64,000 bases of DNA from DAITBA01 sp036824005 (GCA_036824005.1 DAITBA010000006.1:1-64000), one strand, 5' to 3'. Positions 51,895-62,600 are shown, numbered from the stretch's first letter. The notes: generated by a model not told the origin, from the letters alone. Translations and numbers: made by a program.

Positions 51895-54246
51895 TCATAC
51901 GGTGAGCCCAGCAGGATCGCCCGGTGCGCCGTCGAGATTCGCGCCGAGCACCGGATCGTAGAAGCCGTCCCATCCCTCGCGCTGAACGTATAGTCCGGGG
52001 CAGGTCGAGACTTCACGGACATCACCGAGCGCCAGCAGGCGGTTCAGGTCGTGGCGATAGATCGTCACGCCGTACCGCTGGAGCTTGCGCATGAGCCAGC
52101 GCCGGAGGTCGTCGCGTTCGAGCATGTCGATGAGCGCATCGATGTCTTCGCGCGAGCCGGGGCTGCGGTAGCGCACGAGGACTGTCGCGGAGTCCTTCTC
52201 GTCGATCAGCCGAAAATCGTCCGACGCGTCGCGGAAGCGCACGGCGAGGGTAAGTTCGTGCGGGTCTTTTTCAAGCCGTAGCGCATCTGAGATACCCTTC
52301 GCGTCCAGCGAGGGGGCGTCGTTGTACAGCCGTGTGAAGAAACGGCGGAACAGCGGCAAGTCAAAGGGATCGTCCGGCCTGTCGAACCACACCGTGCGGC
52401 ACGTCTGTGCGGCTTGTCGCAGCAGGCCCGGGGGCGGTTCGGTCGGAGGCACGAACACGTGTACATCGCCCAGTCCATCTAGCCGGCCCTCGCGGTTGCA
52501 ACGTCCGGCCGCCTGGGCAATGGAGTCCAAGCCGGCCATGGCGCGATAGACCACGGGAAAATCCATGTCTACGCCGGCCTCCACCAATTGGGTGCTGACC
52601 ACGCGTACCGGCTCGCCTTCGCGACCAGCGGCGAGTGCACCACGGCGCGCGTCGAGCGCTGCCTTGATGCGCGCGATGGTATCGCTGCGATGCTGGGGGC
52701 ACATCAGCGCGGACAGGTGCCATGTTCCTTGCGGGGCTTCGCTGCGCAGCAGCCGGTACAGCTCGCGCGCATCCGCGCGGCGATTGACAATTGCAAGGAC
52801 CGCGTCGTGCCGAGCGACGTCACGCGCGACCTCAGGCCACTCGCGCTTGATGTTGAGGTCTGCCGGTCGATGGACCCGTACGCGTTTGAGGGCGCCATAG
52901 AGCGCCGGCACGTCGTCGATGATCTCGGTCACTTCTTCTGGTTTGAAGCCGCGCAAGCCGCGGCGTGGATCGAAGTTCTCCTGCGCAGTCAGCGCCGGTT
53001 GCGTCGCGGTACAGAGCACCAACGTAACGCCGTAGTCACGCACCAGGAGCCGCAGAACGTCGAGGATGGGTTGCAGGAATTCCACCGGAAGCAGTTGCGC
53101 CTCGTCGAGCACGACCACGCTGCCGACTATGTTGTGCAGCTTGCGACAGCGCGAGGTGCGCCGCGCGAACAGGCTCTCGAAGAACTGCACGTTCGTGGTG
53201 ACGACGAGCGGCGCGTCCCAGTTTTCGCACGCCAAGCGCGAGCGGCTGGTTTCCTTGCTTGGATCCGATTCGGCATTGCTGTGATGCTCCACCACGTTCT
53301 CGTCGCCGAAGATGCTGCGGAAGATGTCGGCCGTCTGCTCGATGATGCTGGTGTAGGGAATGGCATAGATCACGCGGCGTTTGGCGTGGCGAACCGCGTG
53401 CGTGAGCGCAAAGGCCAGGCTCGAAAGCGTCTTGCCGCCGCCAGTGGGTACCGTGAGGGTGAACACGCCGGGCGCACGCTCCGCCTTTTCGCGGCACTGG
53501 TTCAGGACATCGGCTCGTAGGGCATTGACCTGCGTGGCGGCGGCGCGGCTGGCAACTGCCGCCATGTGGCTGTCGAACGTCACCAGGAGTGCCGCGACGT
53601 CAGCACCACCGCCCCGCGCGGCGCTCCTGCCCACGTCCATGAAGGCTTCGGTGTCGAGGAAGTCGGCGTCCACCAGGCAGGAGAACAGCATGCGCCCCCA
53701 CAGCGCGAAGCGCCCCGGAATGTCGCCCGGCCGATCGACGGGAATATCGCCGAAGGCCGGAAGCGAGGGTCCCAGTTCGAGGATGCCGGTAGGTGGGTGG
53801 GCGGCCAGTGCTTCTTCGAGCTCGACGGCAGCGTCCCGGCCGACAAGTCGCGCCTTCAGACCCCCATCCCAGTTGTCCAGCCCGGCGTGATGGCCAGCGA
53901 TAAGGTACTGTAGGACGCGGGCCATTACCTTGCCGCGGGAACCGGCCGATTCGGTGAGCTTGCGTTCCGCCCATAAGGCGCCCGCAGCAGAGTGGGTTTT
54001 TTCCCGGCCGACCGCGCGTCCTTCGATGTGGGCATCGACATCGTTTGCTTGCCGGATGTAACGTTGAAAGCCCGACCGGTACTTGCCGAGGTCGTGCCAC
54101 AGGCCGGCAAGATAGGCCCAGTCACGGGCGGAGAATGCAGCGGCGAACGAGGCGGCACCGGTAGCCGTGGCGACGAGATGCTGATCGAGCGAGTGCGCTT
54201 CGCAGACCCCGTCGTTGCCGCGTCTGATGTGCGCCGCGTGTATCAT
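51895..54246 (-). CDS. cas3: CRISPR-associated helicase-nuclease Cas3 (type I-C)
   Basis: The ATG at 54246 gives 783 residues. A GTG at 54288 would add fourteen residues, and neither has a strong ribosome-binding site. An N-terminal HD nuclease (EAHSLDQHL, then GLWHDLGKYRSGFQRY with H51-D52, and AGHHAGL) is joined to an SF2 helicase: Walker A TVPTGGGKTLSSLAFAL, VVLDEAQLLP in place of DEAD/DEAH, CTATQPAL, and motif VI QAAGRCNREGR. It nicks and degrades DNA marked by Cascade. It is the first gene of the operon, 48 nt before cas5c. Confidence 0.96.
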   Translation of the reverse strand: MIHAAHIRRGNDGVCEAHSLDQHLVATATGAASFAAAFSARDWAYLAGLWHDLGKYRSGFQRYIRQANDVDAHIEGRAVGREKTHSAAGALWAERKLTESAGSRGKVMARVLQYLIAGHHAGLDNWDGGLKARLVGRDAAVELEEALAAHPPTGILELGPSLPAFGDIPVDRPGDIPGRFALWGRMLFSCLVDADFLDTEAFMDVGRSAARGGGADVAALLVTFDSHMAAVASRAAATQVNALRADVLNQCREKAERAPGVFTLTVPTGGGKTLSSLAFALTHAVRHAKRRVIYAIPYTSIIEQTADIFRSIFGDENVVEHHSNAESDPSKETSRSRLACENWDAPLVVTTNVQFFESLFARRTSRCRKLHNIVGSVVVLDEAQLLPVEFLQPILDVLRLLVRDYGVTLVLCTATQPALTAQENFDPRRGLRGFKPEEVTEIIDDVPALYGALKRVRVHRPADLNIKREWPEVARDVARHDAVLAIVNRRADARELYRLLRSEAPQGTWHLSALMCPQHRSDTIARIKAALDARRGALAAGREGEPVRVVSTQLVEAGVDMDFPVVYRAMAGLDSIAQAAGRCNREGRLDGLGDVHVFVPPTEPPPGLLRQAAQTCRTVWFDRPDDPFDLPLFRRFFTRLYNDAPSLDAKGISDALRLEKDPHELTLAVRFRDASDDFRLIDEKDSATVLVRYRSPGSREDIDALIDMLERDDLRRWLMRKLQRYGVTIYRHDLNRLLALGDVREVSTCPGLYVQREGWDGFYDPVLGANLDGAPGDPAGLTV

Positions 54247-54550
54247 CCGGATCGCTTCTGAGCCTATTGGCACGTCATCGTAGCGCACGATCGGATGCCA
54301 TGCACATCAGCCAAATGCATTGTTGACACGGGGCTGAACGGTGCGGCAGCGCCGGCCGGCTTCGCCGCGCACGGATCTGCGAAGCGTCCGCAGCACAAAG
54401 TTCGTGCGAAGTTCGCGGTTGACGCGCGCCCCGCCGGAGCGGGCCATGCGCGGAGCGCGCTCGATGCGTCTGCTAGAATATCGCAGGCGACACGCGCCGC
54501 GCGAAGTCCGACGACAGCGGCGCTCCGCCCCACGGGCATGTTCCCCCCGC
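54247..54550. other. Gap between cas3 and the CAU tRNA
   Basis: This stretch of about 300 bp separates the cas operon from the tRNA gene and must contain the cas promoter. A TTGACA hexamer (54322-54327) lies on the plus strand without a partner -10. Short frames here on both strands are Arg/Ala-rich and lack ribosome-binding sites, so I call no gene. Confidence 0.5.
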
Positions 54551-54627
<77 letters not shown>

Positions 54628-54643
54628 ACCCGCATGCGGGTTT
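54628..54643 (+). terminator. Terminator after the CAU tRNA
   Basis: ACCCGCATGCGGGT, directly after the CCA end, is a perfect palindrome followed by TT. The stem is short and the T-run weak, but the position fits a tRNA terminator. The remaining 130 nt to the convergent M48 gene show nothing. Confidence 0.55.
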
Positions 54644-54774
54644 CGGCGGATTCCGCTGCGTGCGTGCGTGCCTGCGGCGACTCACGACATGTTCACGCCA
54701 GCACCGGCCGGCGAGCACTGATCATTTCCACTCCCTTGGCACATGGAGACGGCCAACGACTGGCCGCCCCAGTG

Positions 54775-55803
54775 TCACCGCAACGGCGCGGCGTGCCTGC
54801 GCAATAGCTCTATCCGCTCGGCCGTAGCCGGATGGCTGGAGAGATAGTCCGGGATTCCGCTCTCATCTTCCGCTGCGTGACTGCGCCGCCCCTCGGCGCG
54901 CTCCATGCGCTCCCACATATCAGCCAGCACCGTGGGCGCGATGCCATTGGCGCGCAACATCTGCACAGCATACTCGTCGGCTTCCGCTTCGAGACCGCGG
55001 GAGTACTTGGCCTCCAGTAAAGCCGCAGGCGCTGCGGCGAGCAGGCTGCTGACGTCACCCAGATACCAGGTCATGAACAAGCCGGTAATGGAACTCTGCA
55101 ACAGCAGGCGCATGCCATGCCGGTGGCGGACATGTCCCAGCTCGTGGGCCAGCACGCCGAAGAGTTCTTCGTCACTCGTCGCGAGGTCGATCAGGGCATC
55201 GGTAACGACGATCGTACCATCCGGTAGTGCCATGGCATTGGCGCCCAGCGCGTCACTGGCACGGAACTGCAAGTCGTACCGCACCGCGTGCCCTTCCGAC
55301 GGATGCAGGCGGGCGAAGCCGCTGACCAGCATGTCCTGCCGTGGTCCGGGCACCTGGCTCGACGCGAGGAGATACCTGTCCAAAGTCTGCAAAGCCTGTT
55401 GGCTGAGCTGCTGCACCAAGGCGTCCGGCAGGTGTTCAGTCACGTGGGTCGCGAACCACGGCACGGCGTAACGATAACCCGCGGCCACGAGGACGACGCA
55501 GGCGACGAGGGACGCAAAGACCCACCGCACATTGGATTGCCAGCGTACGACGAGGCGATCCCGATGACCCGTCCGCGCCAGCAATCGCCTCAATCCGGCG
55601 TGGTCGCGCACCTCGCACACGGCGCCGTCGCCGAAGGTGATCAGCCGCGGCGCCGTGCCCATAGGTTCGGAGATGCGCAATTCGGTCAGCGCAGCGGTGC
55701 GTTCGATGCCATCGCCGACCATGCGCAGCGTCTCGCCATCCACTTCGATCGCCACACTGTGGCGTCTGGCGCTGCGCCCGTCGTAGTAGTGCGCTGGCAA
55801 CAT
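54775..55803 (-). CDS. M48 family membrane-bound metallopeptidase
   Basis: This 342-residue protein has an N-terminal cytoplasmic domain, a membrane helix (VFASLVACVVLVAAGYRYAV, about residues 95-114) and a C-terminal M48 peptidase: the zinc site HELGHVRHRHGM, a hydrophobic helix after it, and the third ligand in GLEAEADEYAVQML. It resembles HtpX/BepA-type quality-control peptidases. It follows the DUF898 gene by 1 nt, a recurrent pairing. Substrates are unknown. Confidence 0.88.
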   Translation of the reverse strand: MLPAHYYDGRSARRHSVAIEVDGETLRMVGDGIERTAALTELRISEPMGTAPRLITFGDGAVCEVRDHAGLRRLLARTGHRDRLVVRWQSNVRWVFASLVACVVLVAAGYRYAVPWFATHVTEHLPDALVQQLSQQALQTLDRYLLASSQVPGPRQDMLVSGFARLHPSEGHAVRYDLQFRASDALGANAMALPDGTIVVTDALIDLATSDEELFGVLAHELGHVRHRHGMRLLLQSSITGLFMTWYLGDVSSLLAAAPAALLEAKYSRGLEAEADEYAVQMLRANGIAPTVLADMWERMERAEGRRSHAAEDESGIPDYLSSHPATAERIELLRRHAAPLR

Positions 55804-55804
55804 G

Positions 55805-56881
55805 TCATAGGGCGATGTCGATATCGAACAGATCCGCGGTCTCCTCGCCCGCCGCGCTCTCCGCCAGCGTCTGGCCGGCGACGAAGCTTTCGAGATCGCC
55901 CACTGGCAACAATGCCATGGACTCCACCATGTACTTGTGCAGACGCACGGCCGCGAAGGGCTTGTACAGCCCGAGTGTGAGAACGATCAGGAGCAAGTTC
56001 GTCGCGTGAATTGCGAACAGCTTGCGCGCCGAGAGCGCGCAGGCAAAGCGGTGCGGGCCCAGACCCGTATTGTTCCAGACCAGGTTCTGGATACGCGCGA
56101 CGAGATACGGTTTCACGAGCAGAACCCATATTCCCGCGAACAACGCCATCACAGCGAGCGCGACGAGAGGCGCCAGATAGGCGGCCGCAGGACCGATGCT
56201 GTCCATCATGCCGGGGAGGACCGTGGCGGCAAGCATGCCCGCCAGCACGATGGGTGCCAGGCCCATCGCCGCGGCGGCGAGGTAGATCCGGTAGAAAGCG
56301 CCCACCGGTGCGTCGAAGCGAAACTCCGCATCGGCATAGCAACTGTTGTTGTGCTGGTACTTCTTAAGCTGCTGGTGCCACACCGGCGCCAAAAGGTAGA
56401 GGGTAAAAATGCTGGCGATCGGCAGGATCAGAAACACGACATAGGACTCCCCGACGCTTCCGCGGAAGCGGAAGCGCAGTCCGCGATAGCTGCTGTTGTG
56501 CAGCTTGAAGCGCAGCGAGCGCACCAGCAGCCACGGCATCACCATCGCCAGCACCGCCAGCACGGCGAGCCCGAGCGCTTCGCTGTACTGGAAGGACAGG
56601 TTGTAGGCGGCGAGCAGGATGACGGCAACGACACGGCCTTTGAGAATGGCCTGAGGCGAACCGTGGTAGTCGAAGCTCGCTCCGGCGACCGAGGTGTTGC
56701 GATAGAAGTACTGCAGCCGGCGCACCTTCGCCCACGCCGAGTAGATGCCGAGCGTGACGATCGTCAGTAGCAGGTTGACGATCCAGATGCCGAAGTACTC
56801 CTTGCCGTCTCCGGTGAAGGCGAACGGCTCGGTCTGTCGTGTCCGCGAAGTTTCCGCAATGCCTGGCTCGATGATCTTCAT
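55805..56881 (-). CDS. DUF898 (YjgN-like) multi-pass membrane protein
   Basis: The ATG at 56881 gives 358 residues. The start matches the DUF898 pattern PFAFTGDGKEYFGIWIVNLLLTIVTLGIYSAWAKVRRLQYFYRNTSVAGASFDYHGSP. Six or so helices follow, and the motif is echoed in a second half (RKLFAIHATNLLLIVLTLGLYKPFAAVRLHKYM), suggesting an internal duplication. It is an inner-membrane protein of unknown role. It is co-transcribed with the M48 peptidase, 1 nt apart, which it might deliver to or shield in the membrane. Confidence 0.9.
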   Translation of the reverse strand: MKIIEPGIAETSRTRQTEPFAFTGDGKEYFGIWIVNLLLTIVTLGIYSAWAKVRRLQYFYRNTSVAGASFDYHGSPQAILKGRVVAVILLAAYNLSFQYSEALGLAVLAVLAMVMPWLLVRSLRFKLHNSSYRGLRFRFRGSVGESYVVFLILPIASIFTLYLLAPVWHQQLKKYQHNNSCYADAEFRFDAPVGAFYRIYLAAAAMGLAPIVLAGMLAATVLPGMMDSIGPAAAYLAPLVALAVMALFAGIWVLLVKPYLVARIQNLVWNNTGLGPHRFACALSARKLFAIHATNLLLIVLTLGLYKPFAAVRLHKYMVESMALLPVGDLESFVAGQTLAESAAGEETADLFDIDIAL

Positions 56882-57129
56882 GACTTCTCCCTGAGGCGCG
56901 AGTGCAACACGCCGGAATAACGGCGACGCCGTGGCGTTCTGTAGTTGCGTACTGGAACGGCGCACCCGGCGAACGGCGGGACGTGTTGCCATCCAGCCAA
57001 CAGTGTTGACCCTGAGCTGTCGCGTGCCTGCCGTCACCCGGCTCCTGTCAAGCGGCGACTGGAACCACCTCAGAAGATAAAGTTCTTGCTACTCAGTCTG
57101 TTAGCGGCAACAAACGGCACAGGCACGAT

Positions 57130-57171
57130 CCCTGCAATAACTTCGGGCAGGGGCGGGAGACATGCCCTGCC
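57130..57171 (+). promoter_or_regulatory. Alternative hairpins upstream of the 44-codon gene
   Basis: GCAGGG (57147-57152) can pair with CCCTGC at 57130-57135, or, extended to GGCAGGG (57146-57152), with CCCTGCC at 57165-57171. The two stems exclude each other. Such competing hairpins are typical of attenuators and riboswitch-like leaders, though no T-run follows either. They lie 42-83 nt before the ATG of the small gene, in the 331-nt gap 56882-57212, which holds no other gene. Confidence 0.35.
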
Positions 57172-57212
57172 ACCAACCCGGTAGAGCCCTGATCAACATA
57201 TGGAGGTGAGTC

Positions 57213-57347
57213 ATGCTTGCGGTTCAATGGATCGAGGATAAGGAAGGCTGCCTGATCGCGACGTGGTTCGACTGCGAAAACGGCCAGCGCGGCGCATTCG
57301 TCGAAGCCGATCTCGCCGCCGACGAGTGCGGCGCAATGGAGGATTAG
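57213..57347 (+). CDS. Hypothetical 44-residue acidic protein
   Basis: A strong ribosome-binding site (GGAGGTGA, 3 nt before the ATG) starts a short frame ending at a TAG at 57345-57347. The product begins MLAVQWIEDKEGCLIATWFD and ends DECGAMED. It is acidic, has three cysteines (C13, C21 and C39) and two tryptophans, and has no signal or membrane segment. I do not recognise a family. The cysteines could bind metal. The long frame on the opposite strand has no comparable start, so this gene is the better reading. Confidence 0.6.
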   Translation: MLAVQWIEDKEGCLIATWFDCENGQRGAFVEADLAADECGAMED

Positions 57348-57378
57348 GGCGCGATGCAGCGCGGCCTGCTGGCGCCCG

Positions 57379-58410
57379 TCAGCGCCGCGGTTCGCCGAGT
57401 CGCTCCACCATGGCGTTGACGCCTTTGACCTGAGGGCCCGCCTTGGTGTGATAGTTGGGGCTGTCATAGCCCCACCAGTCCCAGCAGCCGCGCGGATTGA
57501 AGATGAAGCCGGCGCTCCAGCTCAGCCCCCAGCCGTTGCGCATGACGGTCTGAGGATAGACGATGATGAGGTCGTTGCCGTCGGCCCAGCGGTTGTAGCC
57601 TGCATGGCGTACGAAGGTTTCGCCGACCGCCTCGGCGTTCTGACGGCAGCCGTGGAATACCACATGAACACGGCATGAAGCCTGGGCGCATTGGGCAGGC
57701 ACGTAGACATAGCCGGTGTCGGCCATGCTGTGGCGGAAGGCATCGCCGCCGAAGAATTCGCGCTGATCGAACTGGCGCAGCGTACCACCTTCCTGCAAAG
57801 GCGCCGGTTTCAGCGCGCCATAGAGATACTGCAACAACTCCCCCGCCACGTCCCGGTCGCAGTCGTTGATGTAAGGGCTCGTCGTCGCCGCGCAGGCAGC
57901 GCCAAAGTCGTTCGTTATCATGCCGTGGCCGGCGGCAATGTCACTCACATACTTGATGCGCGCCGGATCGACGAAGCTTGAGTAGAAGCGCTGCAGGGCT
58001 TCCACTACCGACGGCAGCACGGTTTCGTCGCGGCTGCCGGACATCAACCAAACCCTGGCGCGCGCCAGATGCGAGGTCGGATCGATCACGCCGGAGCGCG
58101 CCAGCACGTCGGTTTGGGTCTTGAGCACTTCCGTCGCCGGCACAGGCGCCCAGTTGCGCGGTTTCATGCAGTTGTTCCATGCCGTCCACAAGCTGCCCTG
58201 GGCGCAGTAGTAAGGCCCGCCGGCCAACACCCCCGCCCCGCGCACGACGGCAGAATGGGCAACGTGGAACTGCACGGCCATGTAGCCGCCCGAGGAGATG
58301 CCGGACACCGTCGTCTGATTCAGGTCGGCGCCGTAGGCGGGCAGGCGATCGGCAGCGCGCAGCGGCTGCCAGACCAGAAGCGCGCACCACAGCGCCCAGC
58401 GGATGATCAT
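57379..58410 (-). CDS. Secreted PHB-depolymerase-like esterase
   Basis: The ATG at 58410 gives 343 residues with a signal peptide (MIIRWALWCALLVWQPLRAA). The lipase box GISSGGYMA is near residue 40 of the product. RVWLMSGSRDETVL holds the likely catalytic aspartate and VHVVFHGCRQNAEAVGETFVRHAGYNRWADGNDLIIVYPQ a second alpha/beta-hydrolase segment typical of short-chain polyhydroxyalkanoate depolymerases. It ends with GCWDWWGYDSPNYHTKAGPQV. It would act outside the cytoplasm on polyesters or related esters. Confidence 0.85.
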   Translation of the reverse strand: MIIRWALWCALLVWQPLRAADRLPAYGADLNQTTVSGISSGGYMAVQFHVAHSAVVRGAGVLAGGPYYCAQGSLWTAWNNCMKPRNWAPVPATEVLKTQTDVLARSGVIDPTSHLARARVWLMSGSRDETVLPSVVEALQRFYSSFVDPARIKYVSDIAAGHGMITNDFGAACAATTSPYINDCDRDVAGELLQYLYGALKPAPLQEGGTLRQFDQREFFGGDAFRHSMADTGYVYVPAQCAQASCRVHVVFHGCRQNAEAVGETFVRHAGYNRWADGNDLIIVYPQTVMRNGWGLSWSAGFIFNPRGCWDWWGYDSPNYHTKAGPQVKGVNAMVERLGEPRR

Positions 58411-58607
58411 CGCCGCGCCAACTCGACTTCGACGCGTGCGCTGCTCTTCAACGTTGATTCCCAAGGCATTGCTCCCTCAAGTTGGCCGCCCCGCCGCCGT
58501 AATGGCTTTTGACTCGTATCCACCGCAACGCGCACCGAGTCCGACGCTACCGCGGACAACTCGGCCACCTGGCCCAACGCCCGCCGGGCAGGTTTCTTGG
58601 AGCCAGG

Positions 58608-59639
58608 ATGAATGTTGTAATCGTAGACGACACCCCCATCAACGTGACGTTGATGCAGGCGCTTGTCAACAAGGTCGATGGCTGCAAGGCGGTCAGCTTT
58701 ACCAATTCCTCCGACGGCCTGGCATGGTGCCTGGAACACGATCCTGACCTGGTGATCGTCGATTACATGATGCCGGCACCCGACGGTATCGAATTCATTC
58801 GACGCTTCCGCGATGCGCCGGGCAAGGCGCAGACGCCGATGCTGATGGTCACCGCCGACTACGAAAAGGAAGTGCGCTATCGCGCGCTCGAGTCGGGTGC
58901 CACTGATTTTCTCACCAAGCCCGTCGACCGCACCGAGTTCCTGTCACGGGTCAAGAACATGCTGACGCTGCGCCGCAGCCACCTGGTGCTGGCCGACCGC
59001 GCCCAGTCTCTGGCGGTGGAAGTGAAAAGCGCCACCGAGCTGATCTACGCCCGCGAGCGCGAGACCATCCTGCGGCTGGCCAAGGCCGCGGAATTCCGCG
59101 ATCCCGAAACCGGCGCGCACATCCAGCGCATGGCCCACTACTCGCGTCTCATCGCTCGCAACCTGGAACTGGGCGTGGACGATCAGGAAACGCTCCTGCA
59201 TGCGGCGCCGATGCATGACGTCGGCAAGCTCGGCACTCCCGATCACATTCTGCTCAAGCCCGGCAAACTGACTCCCGAGGAGTTCGAGATCATGAAACGG
59301 CATGCCGTCATCGGCCACGAGATCCTCAAGGACAGTGCGTCGCCGGTGCTGCAGGCGGCGGCGCAGATCGCGCTGACCCACCACGAGAAGTACGACGGCT
59401 CGGGCTACCCGCAGGGGCTGGTCGGCGCGCAGATTCCCGTCTTCGGCCGCATCGTCGCCGTTGCCGATGTCTTCGACGCGCTCACCTCGGAGCGGCCATA
59501 CAAGAAGGCCTGGGAACTCGAACCGGCGAAGGAATTCCTTCAGGAAGGACGGGGCGGACACTTCGACCCGGCGTGCGTGGACGCATTTCTGCAGAGCTGG
59601 GCGGACGTCCTGGCGATCAGAGAACGCTACCGCGACTGA
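58608..59639 (+). CDS. Response regulator with HD-GYP cyclic-di-GMP phosphodiesterase domain
   Basis: The ATG at 58608 (after CCAGG) gives 343 residues. A receiver domain (1-120, phospho-acceptor D52 in VDYMMP, K104) is joined to an HD-GYP domain (about 150-340) with the HD pair H203-D204 (MHDVGKLGTPDHILLKPGKL) and GYP motif HHEKYDGSGYP (258-268). It should hydrolyse cyclic-di-GMP in response to phosphorylation. The next gene, 40 nt on, encodes a hybrid kinase that is its likely partner. Confidence 0.94.
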   Translation: MNVVIVDDTPINVTLMQALVNKVDGCKAVSFTNSSDGLAWCLEHDPDLVIVDYMMPAPDGIEFIRRFRDAPGKAQTPMLMVTADYEKEVRYRALESGATDFLTKPVDRTEFLSRVKNMLTLRRSHLVLADRAQSLAVEVKSATELIYARERETILRLAKAAEFRDPETGAHIQRMAHYSRLIARNLELGVDDQETLLHAAPMHDVGKLGTPDHILLKPGKLTPEEFEIMKRHAVIGHEILKDSASPVLQAAAQIALTHHEKYDGSGYPQGLVGAQIPVFGRIVAVADVFDALTSERPYKKAWELEPAKEFLQEGRGGHFDPACVDAFLQSWADVLAIRERYRD

Positions 59640-59679
59640 TAGGCCACGGCGAATGTAAGCACACGGAGCAGGCACCGCA

Positions 59680-62600
59680 ATGGATCTGCGTACGCTCGCT
59701 CGCAAACTGGTCCCACAGCATCTCTACCAGCAGCTCGGGCTGCTCTTCGCGCTGCTGTTCGCGGCGTTCATCGCCGTCTATGCCGCATACGTGGCGAGGG
59801 AACAATCGGACCTCACCAAGAACCTCCTCCGGCAACACGCCGAGACGTTGGGCTCGAGCCTCGCCGCCGCCATATTCAACGATTTTGCCGAAGCCAACTT
59901 CACGGAGTTCGAGCGCCTGCTCAAGCCGGTGGAAACGACACCCGGCGTCGTCTCGGTTGCCGTCACAGACAGCGCAGGCTTCGTTCTTCTGCACCTGACG
60001 CGCGGTGCGGATGCGCATTTGCGGACCGACCAGAGGCTGCGGCGAATCGTCGTGCCAAGTGCGCTGAGTGGTGCCGAACAACCCGGCCCGGAAGCCGCGC
60101 AGCAGACGCTGGTGCTGCACGAAGGCTCGTCGCTGACCGCCTGGACACGCATCGGCTCCGAGAACGCCCTCGGCTGGCTTCGCACCGAACTGGACGCGAC
60201 ACCGGTGACGGCAACCCACGATCAAATCATTGCCGACGCGCTAATGTTCGGCGTGCTTGTCACGACTTGCGCCACGCTACTGGTCATCGCATTCTTGCGC
60301 CGGCCGATGCGGGCCCTGCACCGGGCTGCTACCTTCGCCGAGAAACTGGACACGGACTTCGGCACCATCATGCCGCCGTGCAATTCAACGCACGAGATCC
60401 AGCAGTTGTCCAGCGCTCTGAATTGGGCTTCGATCCGGCTTTTCGACCAGCGCACGGCGCTGGAGGAGAGCGAGCGCCGGCACCGCTCCGTGCTGGAGAA
60501 TCTAACCGAGGTGGTGTTCCAGACCGATGTCAATGGCCGATGGACATATCTGAACCGAGCATGGGAGGACATCACGCAGTACTCCATCTCGGAATCCCTC
60601 GGCCGTCCAGCGATCGAACTGTTTCCCGACGAGGATCGGGAGGACTTCCTGCGCACTTTCCGTTCGATCATGGCGGACACGCAGCAATCGCACCGCCAAC
60701 AGCTGCGTTACCGCGCCAAGGACGGCAGCCTGCGCTGGGTGGAGTGCTTCGTGCGCGCCCTCGTCGATGACAGTGGCAAGCTAGTCGGGCTGTCCGGCTC
60801 GGCGGCGGACATCACGGAAAGGCGCCTCGCGGAAGAGCGACTGCGCGACCAGTTGCGCTTCGTCCAAGACCTGATCGAGGCCATTCCGAATCCGATCTAC
60901 TTCAAGGATGCGAACGGGCGCTACCTCGGGTTCAACCGGGCGTGGGAGACGTTCTTCGGCTGCCAGCGGGAGGAGTGGATAGGCAGGACCATGTTCGACG
61001 TGTTTCCCAAGGACCGGGCCGGCTGGCACTTCGAGCGCGACCGCGAGCTGATCGCCAATCCCGGCGTCCAGGTCTATGAAGCGCAGATCGCCGACGCCGA
61101 GGGCCGGCTGCGCGACGCGATCTACAACAAGGTCACGTTCGCCAAGGCTGACGGCACGGTCGCCGGCATTCTCGGCGTCGTCACTGACATCACCGAGCGC
61201 AAGCATTTCGAAAGCGAATTGCTGCGCGCAAAGGAGGCCGCGGAAGCGGCCAGCCGCGCCAAGAGTGAGTTTCTCGCCAACATGAGCCACGAAATCCGCA
61301 CCCCGATGAATGCCATCATCGGCATGACGGAACTGGCTCTGGACACCCAGCTCGACGACGAGCAGCGCGAGTACCTGCGTCTGGTCAAGTCCTCGGCGGA
61401 CAGCCTGTTGTACATCATCAACGAGATCCTCGACTTCTCGAAAATCGAGGCCAACAAGCTCGACCTGGAATCGGTCGCCTTCTCTCTGCGAGAACGGCTG
61501 GAGCAGACCTTGCGCACCTTCGCCCAGCAAGCCAGGGACAAGGGGATCGAGCTTCATTGCCACGTGGATGCCGCCACACCCGACCGCGTGCGCGGAGACC
61601 CTCATCGCCTGCACCAGGTGCTATCCAATCTGGTCGCCAATGCCCTGAAGTTCACAGAGCAGGGAGAGGTCGCGATTCGCGTCGAAACTCTGCACACCAT
61701 GGCTGAAGAAGCGACGGTGCAGTTTTCCGTCGCCGATACCGGAATTGGTATTCCGGCGAACAAGCAGCGTCTCATCTTCGAAGCGTTCTCCCAGGCGGAT
61801 ACCTCCACGACGCGCGAATACGGCGGCACCGGACTCGGGCTGGCCATCTGCACGCGGCTCGTGCAGCGCATGGGCGGGCGCATCTGGGTCGAGAGCACTC
61901 CCGGCGAAGGCAGCACCTTTCACTTTACGCTGCGCTTCGCCGTCGCCCGCGAAACCGAGATGTCGCAGTCCACCTGCGTGGCACCGGAGAACGCACCGCC
62001 GCGTCTGCGGCCGCTTTCCGTTCTTCTCGCCGAAGACAATCGCGTGAACCAGACACTGGCGATCCGGCTGCTGGAAAAGCTCGGACACCGTGTCACCTTG
62101 GCCTCGAACGGCGCCGAAGCGGTCGATCTCGCCACACGCGAAATGTTCGACATCATATTCATGGACGTCCAGATGCCCGTGATGGGCGGCTTCGAGGCAA
62201 CCCAGCGGCTGCGTGAGAGAGAAGGTCACTCGGAGCATCGCATTCCGGTCGTGGCCATGACCGCCCATGCCATGGCGGGCGACCGCGAGAAATGTCTGGC
62301 GGCAGGCATGGACGACTACGTTTCCAAGCCCATCGACACCGCCTCCTTGTCTGCGGTGTTGGCGCGCGTCACCGGGCGCAGCGTCGTGCACCCTGCCCCG
62401 TCGGCTCCGGTACAGCCGGCAGTCCCGAAGGTCTTTGACCTCGATGGCGTGCTCGACAACCTCGACGGCAATACAGAACTGCTGGCACAGATCTGCCGCA
62501 TGTTCCTCGACGACCGCGGCGCGAGTCTGTCCCGGCTGCGCGAGGCCCTGGCAGGGCACGACCTGGAGGCGCTCTACAGTGTCGCCCACAGCATCAAAGG

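Noticed and set aside
57093..57467. A 124-codon minus-strand frame across the small 44-codon gene
   Set aside because: It overlaps the 3' end of the esterase gene in another frame and has no ribosome-binding site. The opposite-strand small gene has a much better one.
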